DNA of 64,000 bases from Streptomyces spiralis (GCF_014654675.1 NZ_BNBC01000014.1:1-64000), one strand, 5' to 3'. Shown: positions 16,043 through 25,053, numbered from the stretch's first letter. Program-made: numbers and translations. The notes: a model not told the origin generated them from the sequence alone.

Positions 16043-16852
16043 CCCCGCCTGGCAGGGGCTGAGTGCCGGCAGTAGGCCCGCGAAGTACGAGCGGGGCGGG
16101 ACCCCCATCAGGGACCGGAAGTCGGACGTCATGTGCGACTGGTCGAAGTAGCCGGTCGAGGCGGCGAGTTCGGACCAGCGGGCGTCCGCCGCGCGGGTGA
16201 CGACCGTGCGGACGCGGTCGATACGGGCGTAGTGCTTGGGAGAGACCCCGACGCCCTCGGCGAACAGGTTCCGCAGCTGCCGCTCGCTGACGGCCAGTTC
16301 CCGGGCGACGTTCCTGACCTGCACCGGTACCCGGTCCAGCCGTACCGACAACGCGTCCACGCCCGCCCGCAGCAGCGCTGTCCGGGACGGGTCCACCGCG
16401 TCGGCCAACAGGCCGGGCAGCACCTCGGCCAGGTGCGGCAGCGCCTCCCGCGGATCCAGCCACCGCATCTCGGCCGCCAGCCGCCGCGCCGCCTCGCCCG
16501 GCAGCCCGTCCAGCGCCACCACCCGGCCGACCAGCGCGGCGGCCGGAACGCCCAGCAGGGGCCGGGCCGTACCCGGCGCGAGGCACAGCTCCACACAGGA
16601 GACGCGGGTCTTGCCCTCGTGGTACGAGGCCCGCACCCGCGGCCCGACGGCCAGTACGTCTCGCTGCCCGTCCGCCGTGACCCGCAGCACCACCTTGGTC
16701 ACCGCTTCGGGCAGCCGGACGAACGTCTCCTCGGGCGGCCTGGTGAAGGACAGGGCCCGCACTCCGGTGACCCAGGGGCGCAGCACCTCGGGCGCGGTCG
16801 GCAGTTGCTCGGCGATGGTGTACGGCACCCTTCCACGGTAGGCGCCCCGCAC
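16031..16852 (-). CDS. AraC family transcriptional regulator
   Basis: About 273 residues from a GTG at 16852 with GGAAAGG upstream (a GTG at 16828 is the alternative). The N-terminal ~150 residues are a ligand-type domain (FTRPPEETFVRLPEAVTKVV). The C-terminal ~100 residues hold the two AraC helix-turn-helices (VARELAVSERQLRNLFAEGV and ELAASTGYFDQSHMTSDFRS). It is divergent from the NmrA-like gene 70 bases away and very probably regulates it. The last codons fall in the adjoining repeat array. Confidence 0.88.
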   Translation of the reverse strand: MRGAYRGRVPYTIAEQLPTAPEVLRPWVTGVRALSFTRPPEETFVRLPEAVTKVVLRVTADGQRDVLAVGPRVRASYHEGKTRVSCVELCLAPGTARPLLGVPAAALVGRVVALDGLPGEAARRLAAEMRWLDPREALPHLAEVLPGLLADAVDPSRTALLRAGVDALSVRLDRVPVQVRNVARELAVSERQLRNLFAEGVGVSPKHYARIDRVRTVVTRAADARWSELAASTGYFDQSHMTSDFRSLMGVPPRSYFAGLLPALSPCQAGPRT

Positions 16853-16924
16853 CGCCTTTCCGGCGGGCCGGCCGTGCCGGAATTTCCAAGAGCCGGGCGC
16901 GGCGGGCGGGCCACCGTGGACGTC

Positions 16925-17779
16925 ATGATTCTGGTGACGGGTGCCACGGGCACCATCGGGAGTGACGTCGTACGACAGCTGGCCGCGCGCGGTGAGAAGG
17001 TTCGGGCCCTCACCCGCGACCCGGCGAAGGCGCGCGTGCCCGCCGGGGTGGAGGTGGTGCGCGGGGACTACCACGACCCGGCCTCCCTGGAAGCAGCGCT
17101 GACGGGGGTGACGGCCGCCTTTCTGCTCCGGCCGCCGGGCCCCGACGAGGGCCAGGACGCGGCGCTGGTCGCGGCGGCCGGGGCCACGGGTGTGGGCCGG
17201 CTGGTGAAGCTGTCCGCGATCGGCACCGGCGAGGGCGCTTCCGGTCCCTCCTCGCTCTGGCACCTGGAGGGCGAGCGGGCCGTGCGGGAGAGCGGGGCCG
17301 AATGGACGGTGCTGAGGCCGTCGTCGTTCGCGTCCAACACGCTGAGCTGGGTCCCGGCGCTCCGGGCCGGCGAGCCGGTGCCCAACATGACCGGGGACGG
17401 GGCCTCGGGTGTGATCGACCCCCGTGACGTGGCCGCCGTCGCCGTCCGGGCCCTGGTCGGGAGCGGGCACGCGGGGCGGACGTACACCCTGACGGGGCCG
17501 GAGGCGATCAGCATGCCGGACCAGGCCGCCGTGCTCGCCGCGGTTCTGGGCCGCCCCGTGCCCATCCGGGACCTGTCGGCGGACGAGACCCGCGCATTCC
17601 TCCGCACCGCCTGGGGCATGGAGGAGGACCGGGCGGACGGCGTGCTGGCCGGTGTGGCGTTCGTCCGCGACGGCGGCAACGCGGTGGTCACCGACGACGT
17701 GCCGGAGGTGCTGGGCCGTCCGGCGCGCACCTTCCGTGCCTGGGTGGAGGACAACAGGGGCGTCTTCGGGGGCAGTTGA
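16925..17779 (+). CDS. NmrA-like NAD(P)-binding oxidoreductase
   Basis: 284 residues. It starts directly with a Rossmann strand and GATGTIGSDVV (Gly-rich NAD(P) motif). RALTRDPAKA follows at the end of beta-2, VVRGDYHDPASL at the acidic strand, and LVKLSAIGTGEG mid-protein. The NmrA/atypical-SDR layout lacks the Tyr-x-x-x-Lys pair, which suggests quinone-reductase-like or redox-sensing activity. The homologous Streptomyces genes are often under a divergent AraC or HTH regulator, as here. It is cytoplasmic, and the substrate is unknown. Confidence 0.87.
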   Translation: MILVTGATGTIGSDVVRQLAARGEKVRALTRDPAKARVPAGVEVVRGDYHDPASLEAALTGVTAAFLLRPPGPDEGQDAALVAAAGATGVGRLVKLSAIGTGEGASGPSSLWHLEGERAVRESGAEWTVLRPSSFASNTLSWVPALRAGEPVPNMTGDGASGVIDPRDVAAVAVRALVGSGHAGRTYTLTGPEAISMPDQAAVLAAVLGRPVPIRDLSADETRAFLRTAWGMEEDRADGVLAGVAFVRDGGNAVVTDDVPEVLGRPARTFRAWVEDNRGVFGGS

Positions 17780-17825
17780 GGGATATTCCGTTGTGGGACG
17801 CGGGGCACCACCGTAGGGTCCCCGC

Positions 17826-18188
17826 ATGTCCCTGCGCGTTCGTATGCGTCAAGCCCTCCCGGAAGCGATGCGCGCCCGCGACAAGGCCGCGGTGAGCGCC
17901 CTGCGGGCAACGCTCGCCGCACTGGACAACGCGGAGGCGGTGCCGGTGGGCGAGGCCGAGACGCGCGGACCGGCCCTCGAACAGTCACCGGTCGGAGTCG
18001 GTGCCACCGAGGCGGTGCGGCGTGAGCTGAGCGAGCACGGTGTGGTGGAGATCGTGCGGGCCGAGGCCGACGAACGACTGGAGGCCGCAGCACGGTTGAC
18101 GGCACCCGCGCACGCCGACCGGGTCGCGCGGCTCCGCGCGGAAGCGGCTGTGCTGCTGGGCTTCCTCGACGGCCACGGTGCCCCGTAG
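17826..18188 (+). CDS. YqeY/GatB-like domain protein
   Basis: 120 residues. MSLRVRMRQALPEAMRARDKAAVSALRATLAALDNAEA is the typical opening of YqeY family proteins, which resemble the tail domain of GatB (tRNA amidotransferase). The usual C-terminal half appears shortened and more diverged. The gene lies 46 bases after the oxidoreductase on the same strand. The family's role in tRNA-dependent amidation is presumed, not shown. Confidence 0.8.
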   Translation: MSLRVRMRQALPEAMRARDKAAVSALRATLAALDNAEAVPVGEAETRGPALEQSPVGVGATEAVRRELSEHGVVEIVRAEADERLEAAARLTAPAHADRVARLRAEAAVLLGFLDGHGAP

Positions 18189-18574
18189 AGAATTCAGTGC
18201 CCGACATGCGGGAGTGGAATATAAGTCCGTATTTCACCAAGTGACCGACTTGCCCGAAATGCAGGCAAAGATGCAGCAAGGGTAAATTTGTCGTCCGACG
18301 CCGGTCGGAAATCCGCTCCGCCCGGCGTGATGCAATTCACTTACGAAGCGGCCTAGTGACGGAATAACGCCTTAACTGGCGCAATTTGCGGCGCAAATCC
18401 CCGGTCGGCACACTCTCGCAACTATCCCGCTTAGTAAAGAGAGTGATTGTCGACTTATTGATCTGCGGCTAACAATGTCCCCGCCGCAGCACACCGCAAA
18501 CGAAATGCGGTGTGAATTGTCGAGGGGGATCGGCAACTGCGGGCCATGCAATCCATGGACCCAAGGACCGCACC
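18189..18574 (+). promoter_or_regulatory. Long AT-richer structured leader before the LysM-transglycosylase gene
   Basis: About 385 bases without a gene, noticeably richer in A/T than the surroundings. It carries a perfect 9-bp hairpin at 18490-18514 (CACACCGCA, 7-base loop, TGCGGTGTG) about 60 bases before the ATG. A short hairpin-like CCATG..CATGG pair follows at 18544-18558. Peptidoglycan-hydrolase genes in Streptomyces can be controlled by c-di-AMP (ydaO-type) riboswitches. The sequence has GGACCCAAGG but not a clear full motif, so that is only a possibility. Confidence 0.4.
18490..18514 (+). promoter_or_regulatory. 9-bp hairpin in the leader of the LysM gene
   Basis: CACACCGCA (18490-18498), loop AACGAAA, and TGCGGTGTG (18506-18514): a perfect stem in the 5' leader. 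It may be a transcript structure or an operator. Confidence 0.55.
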
Positions 18575-19378
18575 ATGCCCAGACATGCCGCCCACCGCCC
18601 GCGCCGAGCACGCCGCTTCTCCGCCGGCAGCGCCGTCGTCGCCGGATCCTTCGCCCTCGCGTGCACGGCCACCCTCGGCTCGGCCCAGGCCGCCCAGGCC
18701 GCCGAGGCCACTCCGGCCGTCGCGTCCACCGGCACGACCACCTATGTCGTCCAGCCCGGCGACCACCTGGCCGCGATCGCCCGATCCCTCGACGTGCCGG
18801 GCGGCTGGGAGGCCATCGCAGCGGCCAACCACCTCGCCAGCCCCTACGTCATTTACCCGGGCCAGGTTCTGACCCTGCCCGACGGATCTTCCACGGCCAC
18901 GAAAACCGGGTCCGCCACGGCCACGAAAACCGGGTCCGCCACGGCCGCGAAGTCCGGATCTTCCACGTCTGCGAAGACCGCGTCCGCCACGGCCGCGAAG
19001 ACCGGATCTTCCACGGTCGCAAAGACCGCGACCGCCTCCACCAGCAAGGCGACCTACCCCGACAACCTGGACGGCTGGATCAGGCACTCGCTGGCCGTCA
19101 TGGCGACCAACGGGATCCCGGGCACGTACAACGGCATCTACCGCAACGTCATGCGCGAGTCCTCCGGGAACCCGAAGGCCATCAACCTCTGGGACTCCAA
19201 CGCCGCGAAGGGCACCCCGTCGAAGGGCCTCCTCCAGGTCATCGACCCGACCTTCACCGCGTACCACGTGCCGGGCACCTCGTGGGACATCTACGATCCG
19301 GTCGCCAACATCACGGCCGCGTGCAACTACGCCTACCACCGCTACGGTTCGATCGACAACGTCAACGGCCCTTACTGA
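18575..19378 (+). CDS. Secreted LysM-domain transglycosylase-like peptidoglycan hydrolase
   Basis: 267 residues. The ATG at 18575 follows AAGGA by seven bases. Residues 1-44 are a Sec signal peptide ending AQAAEA. The LysM domain (~50-105, TYVVQPGDHLAAIARSLDVP..W..I..AN, YPGQVLTLP) binds peptidoglycan. A Lys/Thr/Ser/Ala linker follows with repeats of a TATKTGSA unit. The C-terminal ~95 residues form a lysozyme-like fold with MRESSGNPKAINLWDSNAAK and KGLLQVIDPTF, where the Glu of RESSGNP is the likely catalytic acid (SLT-type). It probably remodels the wall during growth or germination, and its stop overlaps the next gene's stop by 7 bases. Confidence 0.9.
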   Translation: MPRHAAHRPRRARRFSAGSAVVAGSFALACTATLGSAQAAQAAEATPAVASTGTTTYVVQPGDHLAAIARSLDVPGGWEAIAAANHLASPYVIYPGQVLTLPDGSSTATKTGSATATKTGSATAAKSGSSTSAKTASATAAKTGSSTVAKTATASTSKATYPDNLDGWIRHSLAVMATNGIPGTYNGIYRNVMRESSGNPKAINLWDSNAAKGTPSKGLLQVIDPTFTAYHVPGTSWDIYDPVANITAACNYAYHRYGSIDNVNGPY

Positions 19379-19896
19379 CGTGACGGGAAACCGGGGGGCA
19401 CGGGCACGTCAGGGCCCCGCTCCGTACGGTCGCGCAGGTCGGTCAGCAGCCGCCGCATCAGCTTCCCGTGCACCCCGGACCCGATCACCAGCTGCCGGTA
19501 GACGAAGCCGAGCGGCCCCGGGAACGCCGCGTACGTAGCGGCGCGCAGCACCGTTCCCGAGCCGCCCGGCGCGGGCTCCAGCCCCAGCTCCAGCGTGTAC
19601 CGGGAATAGAAGTGGCGACCGGCCAGGACCGCCCGGCACCCGGGCACGGACTCCACCACCCGCATGCCCGGCAGCGTCGATCCCGTCTCCAGCGCCGGCC
19701 CCGACGCGGCGGCGGGCTTCGCCCCCACGAGCCGTGCGTACGCCTCGCGCAGCCCACCCCCCTGCCGCCCGGCCAACCCGGTCAGCGTCCGCCACACCTC
19801 GGCGGCGTCCGCCGCCACCACCACGTGGTGCTCGTCCACGAAGGGCAGCCCGTACGAGGGGTCCCTCGGCCGGCCGCCGTCCCCGGCGTCCCGCAT
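19372..19896 (-). CDS. DUF2867/SRPBCC-like protein
   Basis: 174 residues from the ATG at 19896. It shows a DEHHVVVAADAAEVWRTL opening typical of START/SRPBCC folds, then RVVESVPGCRAVLAGRHFYSRYTLELGL strands and a C-terminal helix (GVHGKLMRRLLTDLRDR). These fit DUF2867, a helix-grip ligand-binding fold of unknown function. It is convergent with the LysM gene, with overlapping stops. Codon bias supports the frame from 19896 rather than the longer extension upstream. Confidence 0.72.
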   Translation of the reverse strand: MRDAGDGGRPRDPSYGLPFVDEHHVVVAADAAEVWRTLTGLAGRQGGGLREAYARLVGAKPAAASGPALETGSTLPGMRVVESVPGCRAVLAGRHFYSRYTLELGLEPAPGGSGTVLRAATYAAFPGPLGFVYRQLVIGSGVHGKLMRRLLTDLRDRTERGPDVPVPPGFPSRQ

Positions 19897-20043
19897 GCTC
19901 ACAGTGTCACCCCGCGGAGTCTCGGTGGAACGGCGCACGAACCCCTCGACGGTAACTGCCCCCGTTTTCACGGACAACAGACGGGCGATAGACGGGCGAC
20001 AGACGGGCGCCAGGAGGCAGGCGCCCACGGCCTTGGTCGACTC

Positions 20044-20209
20044 CTAGGGGGTGTCTGGTCGATCATGCCGGGCTCGCGGTGGCCGGCGCCGTACTTCGCC
20101 GCGTTGTCGTCGGTCGCCGATGCTCCGCATCGACTCCCTCCTCCGCCTTGCGATGCACGGCACCAGTCACCGCTCCCTGATCCGCCCTGATCGACGAGAC
20201 ACCCCCTAG
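20044..20209. mobile_element. 166-bp MITE-like element with 22-bp terminal inverted repeats
   Basis: The left end CTAGGGGGTGTCTGGTCGATCA... (first 20 given as CTAGGGGGTGTCTGGTCGAT) and the reverse complement of the right end match over 22 bases with one mismatch (G/C at position 14). The ends are at 20044-20065 and 20188-20209. The interior has no coding capacity. CTAG forms both extremities, possibly a duplicated or palindromic target. The right-hand CTAG contains the TAG stop of the adjoining glycosidase gene. This is the structure of a non-autonomous miniature inverted-repeat element. Confidence 0.75.
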
Positions 20210-21969
20210 CGGGGCGTCAGCTTCCACAGGTGGTCGGCGGTTCCGTTGTCCGTCCACTGCAACACCTGCGCGCCCGGCGATGTGCTCATCCGGTCGACGC
20301 CCAGCAGCAGTCCGCTGTTGTAATTGGCGATCTTGTAGTAGCCGTCGCGGGCGGGGACGAGCTGCCAGAGGTGGTCGGCGGTGCCGTTGTCGCCCCAGAC
20401 CAGCGCCGTGCCGCCGTCGCTGGTGCTCATGTCGGTGATGCCCAGCAGGAGGCCGCTCCTGCCGTTGACGATCTTGTAGAGGCCCTGTCCGGCCGCCACC
20501 AGGGTCCAGTTCTGGCCGGTTGCCGTGGTGGAGGCCGCCTGGACCACCGAAGTGCCCTGGGCGGTGCCCGCGTTCGCGGTGTCGAGCGCGAGGCCGCTGT
20601 TCCTGTTGGTGATCTGGTAACGCCCGGCCAACGTCGTGGAGGTGCCAGTGGGCGTGATCACCACGTGGTAGCCGTCGGTGGCGTTCATCGTCACCGGCAC
20701 GGTGATCGAACCCCCGGAGACGGTGTGGTCGGTGTCGGAGATCGTGATCGGGCCGGGCGAGGCGGTGGTACGGCCGGTGTGCGGGGAGTACTCCACCTTC
20801 ACATGCACCGTGCCGCCGAAGGCCGGCAGCGCCGACAGGCCGTCGACCCGCACGGCGCAGGAGCCGGTGCAGCCGCCCGCGACGACCTCGATACGGTTCC
20901 CCGCGCCGGTGCGGGAGGCCAGGCCGTCGATGCCGGTCTGCGCGGGCGGCGTGGTGACCAGCATGCTCCCGGACATCTCGCCGTACCACTTGTACGTCCA
21001 GTACGCGCCGTTGGGCGCGCCACCGGTGCCGGTCAGGGTGTCGCCGAGGGTTCCGTACTGGTTCCAGAAGGCCAGCTCGGCGTCGTGGACCCCCGCGCGC
21101 TCGAACTTGGCGGCGTACCCGATGAGGGCCCCGGAGTCGCCCATCTCGGACGGCGTGCCGTACTCCTCGATGGCGATCGGGCGCGGGCTGATGCCGAGGC
21201 TGCTCTCCAGGGCGCGGTAGGCCGCGACGTGGGCGGCGATGTCCTTGCTGCCCTGGAGCTCGTGCCAGGCGATGACGTCGGGGACGGTGCCGCCGGCCTT
21301 CGCGTCGGTGAGGAAGGTGCTCATCCAGGACTGGTTCCAGGCCGAGTGGCTCGGTCCCTGGATGGGGGTGGTGGCGTCCTTGGCCCGCACCTCTTTGTAC
21401 GTGCGCGCCCATCCCGTGGTGAACGCCCCGGCGTCGGCGGTGTCCCAGGTCCAGTCGGGCTCGTTCCACAGCTCGTAGGCGACGATGTTGCCGGCGCCGG
21501 AGGACCGCACGGCGGCGACCTGCTTGTCGACCGCCGACAGCCAGTCGCCCCAGCTGACCCATTTGTAGGGAAAGTTGGGGTACCAGTCCGGCATCCTTAC
21601 GACCACCTTCGCGCCGGCCCGGGCCGCCTTCGGCGCGACGACCAGGGCGTCACCCGCCGGTTTCGGCTCGCCGTTGGGGAGCTGGGAGCCGCCCGGGGCC
21701 ATCTGGACGAAGGTGTTCGGCTTGAGGGCGGTGACGAGGCCGTCGGCGGGCGTGCTGTCGTCGGCGAGGCCGTAGAGGCTGCCGGTGGCGACATGTGTGA
21801 CCGGGCGGAGAACCTGCCCGGCGTTGACGACCAGGGTGGTCGCCGAGGTGGGGACCGCCTCGGCCGGGGACCCGGCGGACAGGGCGGTCGTGACGGCGAG
21901 GGCGCACACGGCCGCGGTGACGGTCAGGCGGCGCGTACGGGCGGGAACGGGGGGTCTTGTGCGGCTCAT
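20206..21969 (-). CDS. Secreted GH39-like glycosidase with C-terminal ricin B lectin
   Basis: 587 residues from the ATG at 21969, ten bases after GAGGAG. The signal peptide covers ~1-38 (ends PAEA). The catalytic (beta/alpha)8 domain of GH clan A covers ~45-330. IVAYELWNEPDW (acid/base Glu170) and RPIAIEEYGTP (nucleophile Glu268 or 269) fit GH39 or a close clan-A family. A beta-sandwich follows at ~340-440. A ricin-type beta-trefoil (~445-587) has repeated QNWTLV/LWQLVP/LWKLTP motifs for glycan binding. It stands next to an arabinofuranosidase and sugar ABC importer and likely releases sugars outside the cell. Its stop codon lies in the end of a MITE-like element. Confidence 0.85.
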   Translation of the reverse strand: MSRTRPPVPARTRRLTVTAAVCALAVTTALSAGSPAEAVPTSATTLVVNAGQVLRPVTHVATGSLYGLADDSTPADGLVTALKPNTFVQMAPGGSQLPNGEPKPAGDALVVAPKAARAGAKVVVRMPDWYPNFPYKWVSWGDWLSAVDKQVAAVRSSGAGNIVAYELWNEPDWTWDTADAGAFTTGWARTYKEVRAKDATTPIQGPSHSAWNQSWMSTFLTDAKAGGTVPDVIAWHELQGSKDIAAHVAAYRALESSLGISPRPIAIEEYGTPSEMGDSGALIGYAAKFERAGVHDAELAFWNQYGTLGDTLTGTGGAPNGAYWTYKWYGEMSGSMLVTTPPAQTGIDGLASRTGAGNRIEVVAGGCTGSCAVRVDGLSALPAFGGTVHVKVEYSPHTGRTTASPGPITISDTDHTVSGGSITVPVTMNATDGYHVVITPTGTSTTLAGRYQITNRNSGLALDTANAGTAQGTSVVQAASTTATGQNWTLVAAGQGLYKIVNGRSGLLLGITDMSTSDGGTALVWGDNGTADHLWQLVPARDGYYKIANYNSGLLLGVDRMSTSPGAQVLQWTDNGTADHLWKLTPR

Positions 21970-22012
21970 GGGAGGGGGACTCCTCACGGAGGACGGGGGG
22001 AATCGGGTGAGT

Positions 22013-22834
22013 TCAGTCCTTCACGGCGCCCGCGGTCACCCCTGCGGCGACGTAGCGCTGGGCGAGGACCAGAAGGGCCGCCGCGGGAACGGACGCGACG
22101 ACGGCGGTGGCCATGATCGCGTTCCACTCCTGGTTGTTGTTGCCGATGTACTTGTAGATGCCGAGGGTGATCGGCCTCAGACCGCCGCCGCCGTCGAGGG
22201 TGTTGGCGAAGACGAAGTCGGACCAGGCCCACAGGAAGCCGAAGAGCGAGACGGTGACGAGTGCGTTGCGGCTGACCGGCAGCACGACCGACCAGAAGGT
22301 GCGCAGGGTGCTCGCGCCGTCGATGCGGGCGGCGGCGATCAGCTCGCCGGGGATGCCCGACATGAACGCGGTGAAGATCATCACGCCGAAGGGAACGGCG
22401 ATGGTGGAGTCGGCGACGATCAGGCCCCACCAGGAGTTGAGCAGACCGAGGTCGAGGAAGATGCCGTAGAAGCCCATCGCCATGACGATGCCGGGGATCA
22501 TCTGGGCGATCAGCAGGGCGAGGCCGAGGGCCCCGCCGCCGCGCGGGCGCAGTCTCGCCAGGGCGTAGCCCGCGGGAGCGGCGATGAGCAGGGTGAGGGC
22601 GACGGTGCCGAGGCCGATGAGCAGGCTGGTGCCGAGATACGGCAACTGGTCGTGCAGGACCGCCCGGTAGCCCTCGAAGGTCGGGTGCAGGGGGAGCAGG
22701 TCGGGCGGGTTCTTGCGCATGTGCTGCTGCGGGGTGAGGGACACGTTGACCATCCAGTACACCGGGAACAGCATCAGCGCGGTGAGCACCAGCCCGAGGA
22801 TCGTGTGCCGGCGGGAACCGTTCAGTGATGTCAC
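22013..22834 (-). CDS. Carbohydrate ABC transporter permease (MalG-type)
   Basis: 273 residues from a GTG overlapping the preceding permease's stop by four bases (GTGA), so it is translationally coupled. Six transmembrane helices are evident, and the EAA loop reads ELIAAARIDGASTLRTFWSVVLP, which contacts the ATPase. It is the MalG-like partner of the permease upstream. No ATPase gene is encoded here. As is usual for Streptomyces sugar importers, a shared MsiK-type ATPase elsewhere is expected. Confidence 0.93.
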   Translation of the reverse strand: MTSLNGSRRHTILGLVLTALMLFPVYWMVNVSLTPQQHMRKNPPDLLPLHPTFEGYRAVLHDQLPYLGTSLLIGLGTVALTLLIAAPAGYALARLRPRGGGALGLALLIAQMIPGIVMAMGFYGIFLDLGLLNSWWGLIVADSTIAVPFGVMIFTAFMSGIPGELIAAARIDGASTLRTFWSVVLPVSRNALVTVSLFGFLWAWSDFVFANTLDGGGGLRPITLGIYKYIGNNNQEWNAIMATAVVASVPAAALLVLAQRYVAAGVTAGAVKD

Positions 22835-23799
22835 GCTTCCTGCCTCCTCTGGACGCGGATGTACAGCAGGCCGAAGACGAGGGCGATGAGGATGAGGAGA
22901 TTGCCGACCGCGGCGCCGGGACCGAACTTGGGCAGCAGCGTGCCGAAGCCCAGCTGGTACGACCAGGTCGCCAGGGTGGAGGAGGAGTCGCCGGGGCCGC
23001 CCTTGGTCATGATCCAGATCAGGTCGAACACCTTCAGGGTGTAGACGAGCCCGAGGAGCACGGTGATCGCCGACACCGGCCGCAGCAGCGGGAAGGTGAT
23101 CCGCCGGAACACCTGCCAGGCGCTCGCCCCGTCCAGGGCCGCCGCCTCGTACACCTCGGCGGGGACGTTCTGCAGTCCGCTGTAGAGGATGACCAGGTTG
23201 AACGGGATGCCGATCCAGATGTTGGCGATGATCACGGAGGGCAGCGCCCAGTCGGGCGAGGTCAGCCAGCCGACCGGGTCGACACCGAAGAAGCTCAGGA
23301 AGTAGTTCACCACCCCGGACTCGCTGTTGAACATCCACGACCAGGTCGAGGCCGACACGATCAGCGGCAGCAGCCAGGGGATCAGAAAGAGCGCCCGCAG
23401 CACCGTGGAGAGCCGGAAGTGCCGGTTGAAGAAGACGGCCAGCGCCAGACCGATGGCGTACTGGAAGGCGATGGACACAAAGGTGAAGACCATGGTGTGC
23501 CGCAGCGCCGGGGCGAACGTCGGATCGTCCAGGACCTTCCGGAAGTTGTCCCAGCCGGAGAAGGGCGCGTCCCCGGCCACGAAGGAGCGGACGGTGTAGT
23601 CGCGCAGGCTCAGGTCGAGGTTGCGGTACAAGGGGTAGAGGTAGAAGGCGGCGAGGTAGGCGATCAGCGGCGCGACGAAGGCGAACGCGGTCAGCCGGCT
23701 CCGGCGCCGCAGCCTGCGCTGCGCCGGCAACAGGCCGGACGCGCCCACCTCCGCCGGCGCGGCCTTGTGCGGCGGCCGGTCCACGCGGGTGACGGTCAT
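22831..23799 (-). CDS. Carbohydrate ABC transporter permease (MalF-type)
   Basis: 322 residues. The basic N-terminus (RRLRRRSRLTAFAF) is followed by six transmembrane helices. The EAA motif is EVYEAAALDGASAWQVFRRITFP. LFLIPWLLPLIVSASTW is characteristic of UgpA/MalF-type permeases. It lies nine bases after the binding-protein gene and overlaps the next permease by four bases, giving the usual binding protein-MalF-MalG order. Confidence 0.93.
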   Translation of the reverse strand: MTVTRVDRPPHKAAPAEVGASGLLPAQRRLRRRSRLTAFAFVAPLIAYLAAFYLYPLYRNLDLSLRDYTVRSFVAGDAPFSGWDNFRKVLDDPTFAPALRHTMVFTFVSIAFQYAIGLALAVFFNRHFRLSTVLRALFLIPWLLPLIVSASTWSWMFNSESGVVNYFLSFFGVDPVGWLTSPDWALPSVIIANIWIGIPFNLVILYSGLQNVPAEVYEAAALDGASAWQVFRRITFPLLRPVSAITVLLGLVYTLKVFDLIWIMTKGGPGDSSSTLATWSYQLGFGTLLPKFGPGAAVGNLLILIALVFGLLYIRVQRRQEA

Positions 23800-23808
23800 G
23801 GCTCGGCC

Positions 23809-25053
23809 TCAGTTCTTCTGCGCGCTCGCCTGCGCCGCGTCCAGGGCGGCCTTCGGGCTCTTGCCGCCGGACAGGGCCGCCTGGACGGCGGTCCACAGCG
23901 GCTGGGAGATGGTGGGGTACTTGGTGCCCAGGCCGCCGCTGGTGCGGCCGCGCGCCGCGGCCACCGCGTCCACCCACGGCTTGAGCCTCGGGTTCTTCGC
24001 GACCTGCTGGGACTGGACCGCCGCCGTCGGGGCGACGTACATCAGCGTGGTGTCCGTCGACAGCAGGTTGGCGTCGCTGGTGAGACACTCGACGATCTTC
24101 TTGCTGACGTCGTAGCGCGCGGTGTCCTTCTGCACCGGGACGGTGGCGAACTCGCCGCCGGTCGGCACGGGCGCCGAACCGCCGCTGCGCGCCGGGAGGC
24201 TGAGGACGCCGTAGTCGAATCCGGCCTTGTCCGCGTTGCCGAGCTGCCAGGTGCCGTTCTCGCCGAACGCGTAGGAGCCGGTGGCGAACTCCTGCCAGCT
24301 GGTGGTCTGGGTGTTCTGCAGGACGTCCTTGGGCGCGTACCCCTCGTCCACCCACTGCTTCCACAGGGACAGGGCCGCCACGCCCTGCGCCGAGTTCAAC
24401 CGGGTGAGGTCGCCGCCCGCGCCCCAGAACCAGGGCAGGAACTGGAAGCTGCCCTCCTCGGTGTTGATCGCGGAGAAGGTGATGCCCTTCTTGCCCGAGG
24501 CCTTCACCTTCTTCAGCGCGGCGGTGAGCGAGTCCCAGTCCTTGACCGAGGCGGGGTCGACGCCCGCGGCGGACAGGACCTTCTTGTTGTAGTAGAGGGC
24601 GAGCGTGTTGGCGCCGATGGGCACGCCGTACGCGGAGCCGTCGATGGTGCCCGCGCCGATGATGTTCTTCTGGATCGGCTTCGTGTCCAGGCCGAGGTCG
24701 CTGGTCTTCGTGAGGATCCCCGCCTCCACCAGAGTGGAGACGACCGGGTTGTCGACGAGCATCACGTCCGGCGCGTTGCCCTGCTGGGCGGCCAGCAGGG
24801 CCTTGTTGCCCAGGTCGGTGGTGTCGTACGCGGTGCGCTTGACCTTCACCCCGGCCTTCGTCCCGCACCCGGCGACGAGCCTGCCCCACGGGGAGGAGGC
24901 GTCCAGCTGCGGATACGGATCCCAGAAGATGTACGTCCCTGAGGACGCCCCGGCGGAGCCGGACGAGCCGGAGCCGCCCCCGCAGGCGGTGAGCGAGGCG
25001 AGCGTGCCGGCTGCGGTGAGTGCGGCGAGGAGGACGCGGCGGGTGGATATCAC
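23809..25053 (-). CDS. Sugar ABC transporter substrate-binding lipoprotein
   Basis: 414 residues from a GTG at 25053, seven bases after GAGG. The signal peptide ends in a lipobox SLTAC (Cys24), giving a lipid-anchored extracellular binding protein. The family-1 fold features include LLAAQQGNAPDVMLVDNP, GVPIGANTLALYYNKKVL and WDSLTAALKKVKASGKKGI. It captures an oligosaccharide for the MalF/MalG permeases downstream. The neighbouring GH127 gene 32 bases upstream suggests an L-arabinose-containing substrate. That substrate is inference. Confidence 0.92.
   Translation of the reverse strand: MISTRRVLLAALTAAGTLASLTACGGGSGSSGSAGASSGTYIFWDPYPQLDASSPWGRLVAGCGTKAGVKVKRTAYDTTDLGNKALLAAQQGNAPDVMLVDNPVVSTLVEAGILTKTSDLGLDTKPIQKNIIGAGTIDGSAYGVPIGANTLALYYNKKVLSAAGVDPASVKDWDSLTAALKKVKASGKKGITFSAINTEEGSFQFLPWFWGAGGDLTRLNSAQGVAALSLWKQWVDEGYAPKDVLQNTQTTSWQEFATGSYAFGENGTWQLGNADKAGFDYGVLSLPARSGGSAPVPTGGEFATVPVQKDTARYDVSKKIVECLTSDANLLSTDTTLMYVAPTAAVQSQQVAKNPRLKPWVDAVAAARGRTSGGLGTKYPTISQPLWTAVQAALSGGKSPKAALDAAQASAQKN

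Noticed and set aside
18189-18574. Confident c-di-AMP riboswitch
   Set aside because: Only a partial GGACCCAAGG motif and a hairpin are visible; the full consensus is not seen.
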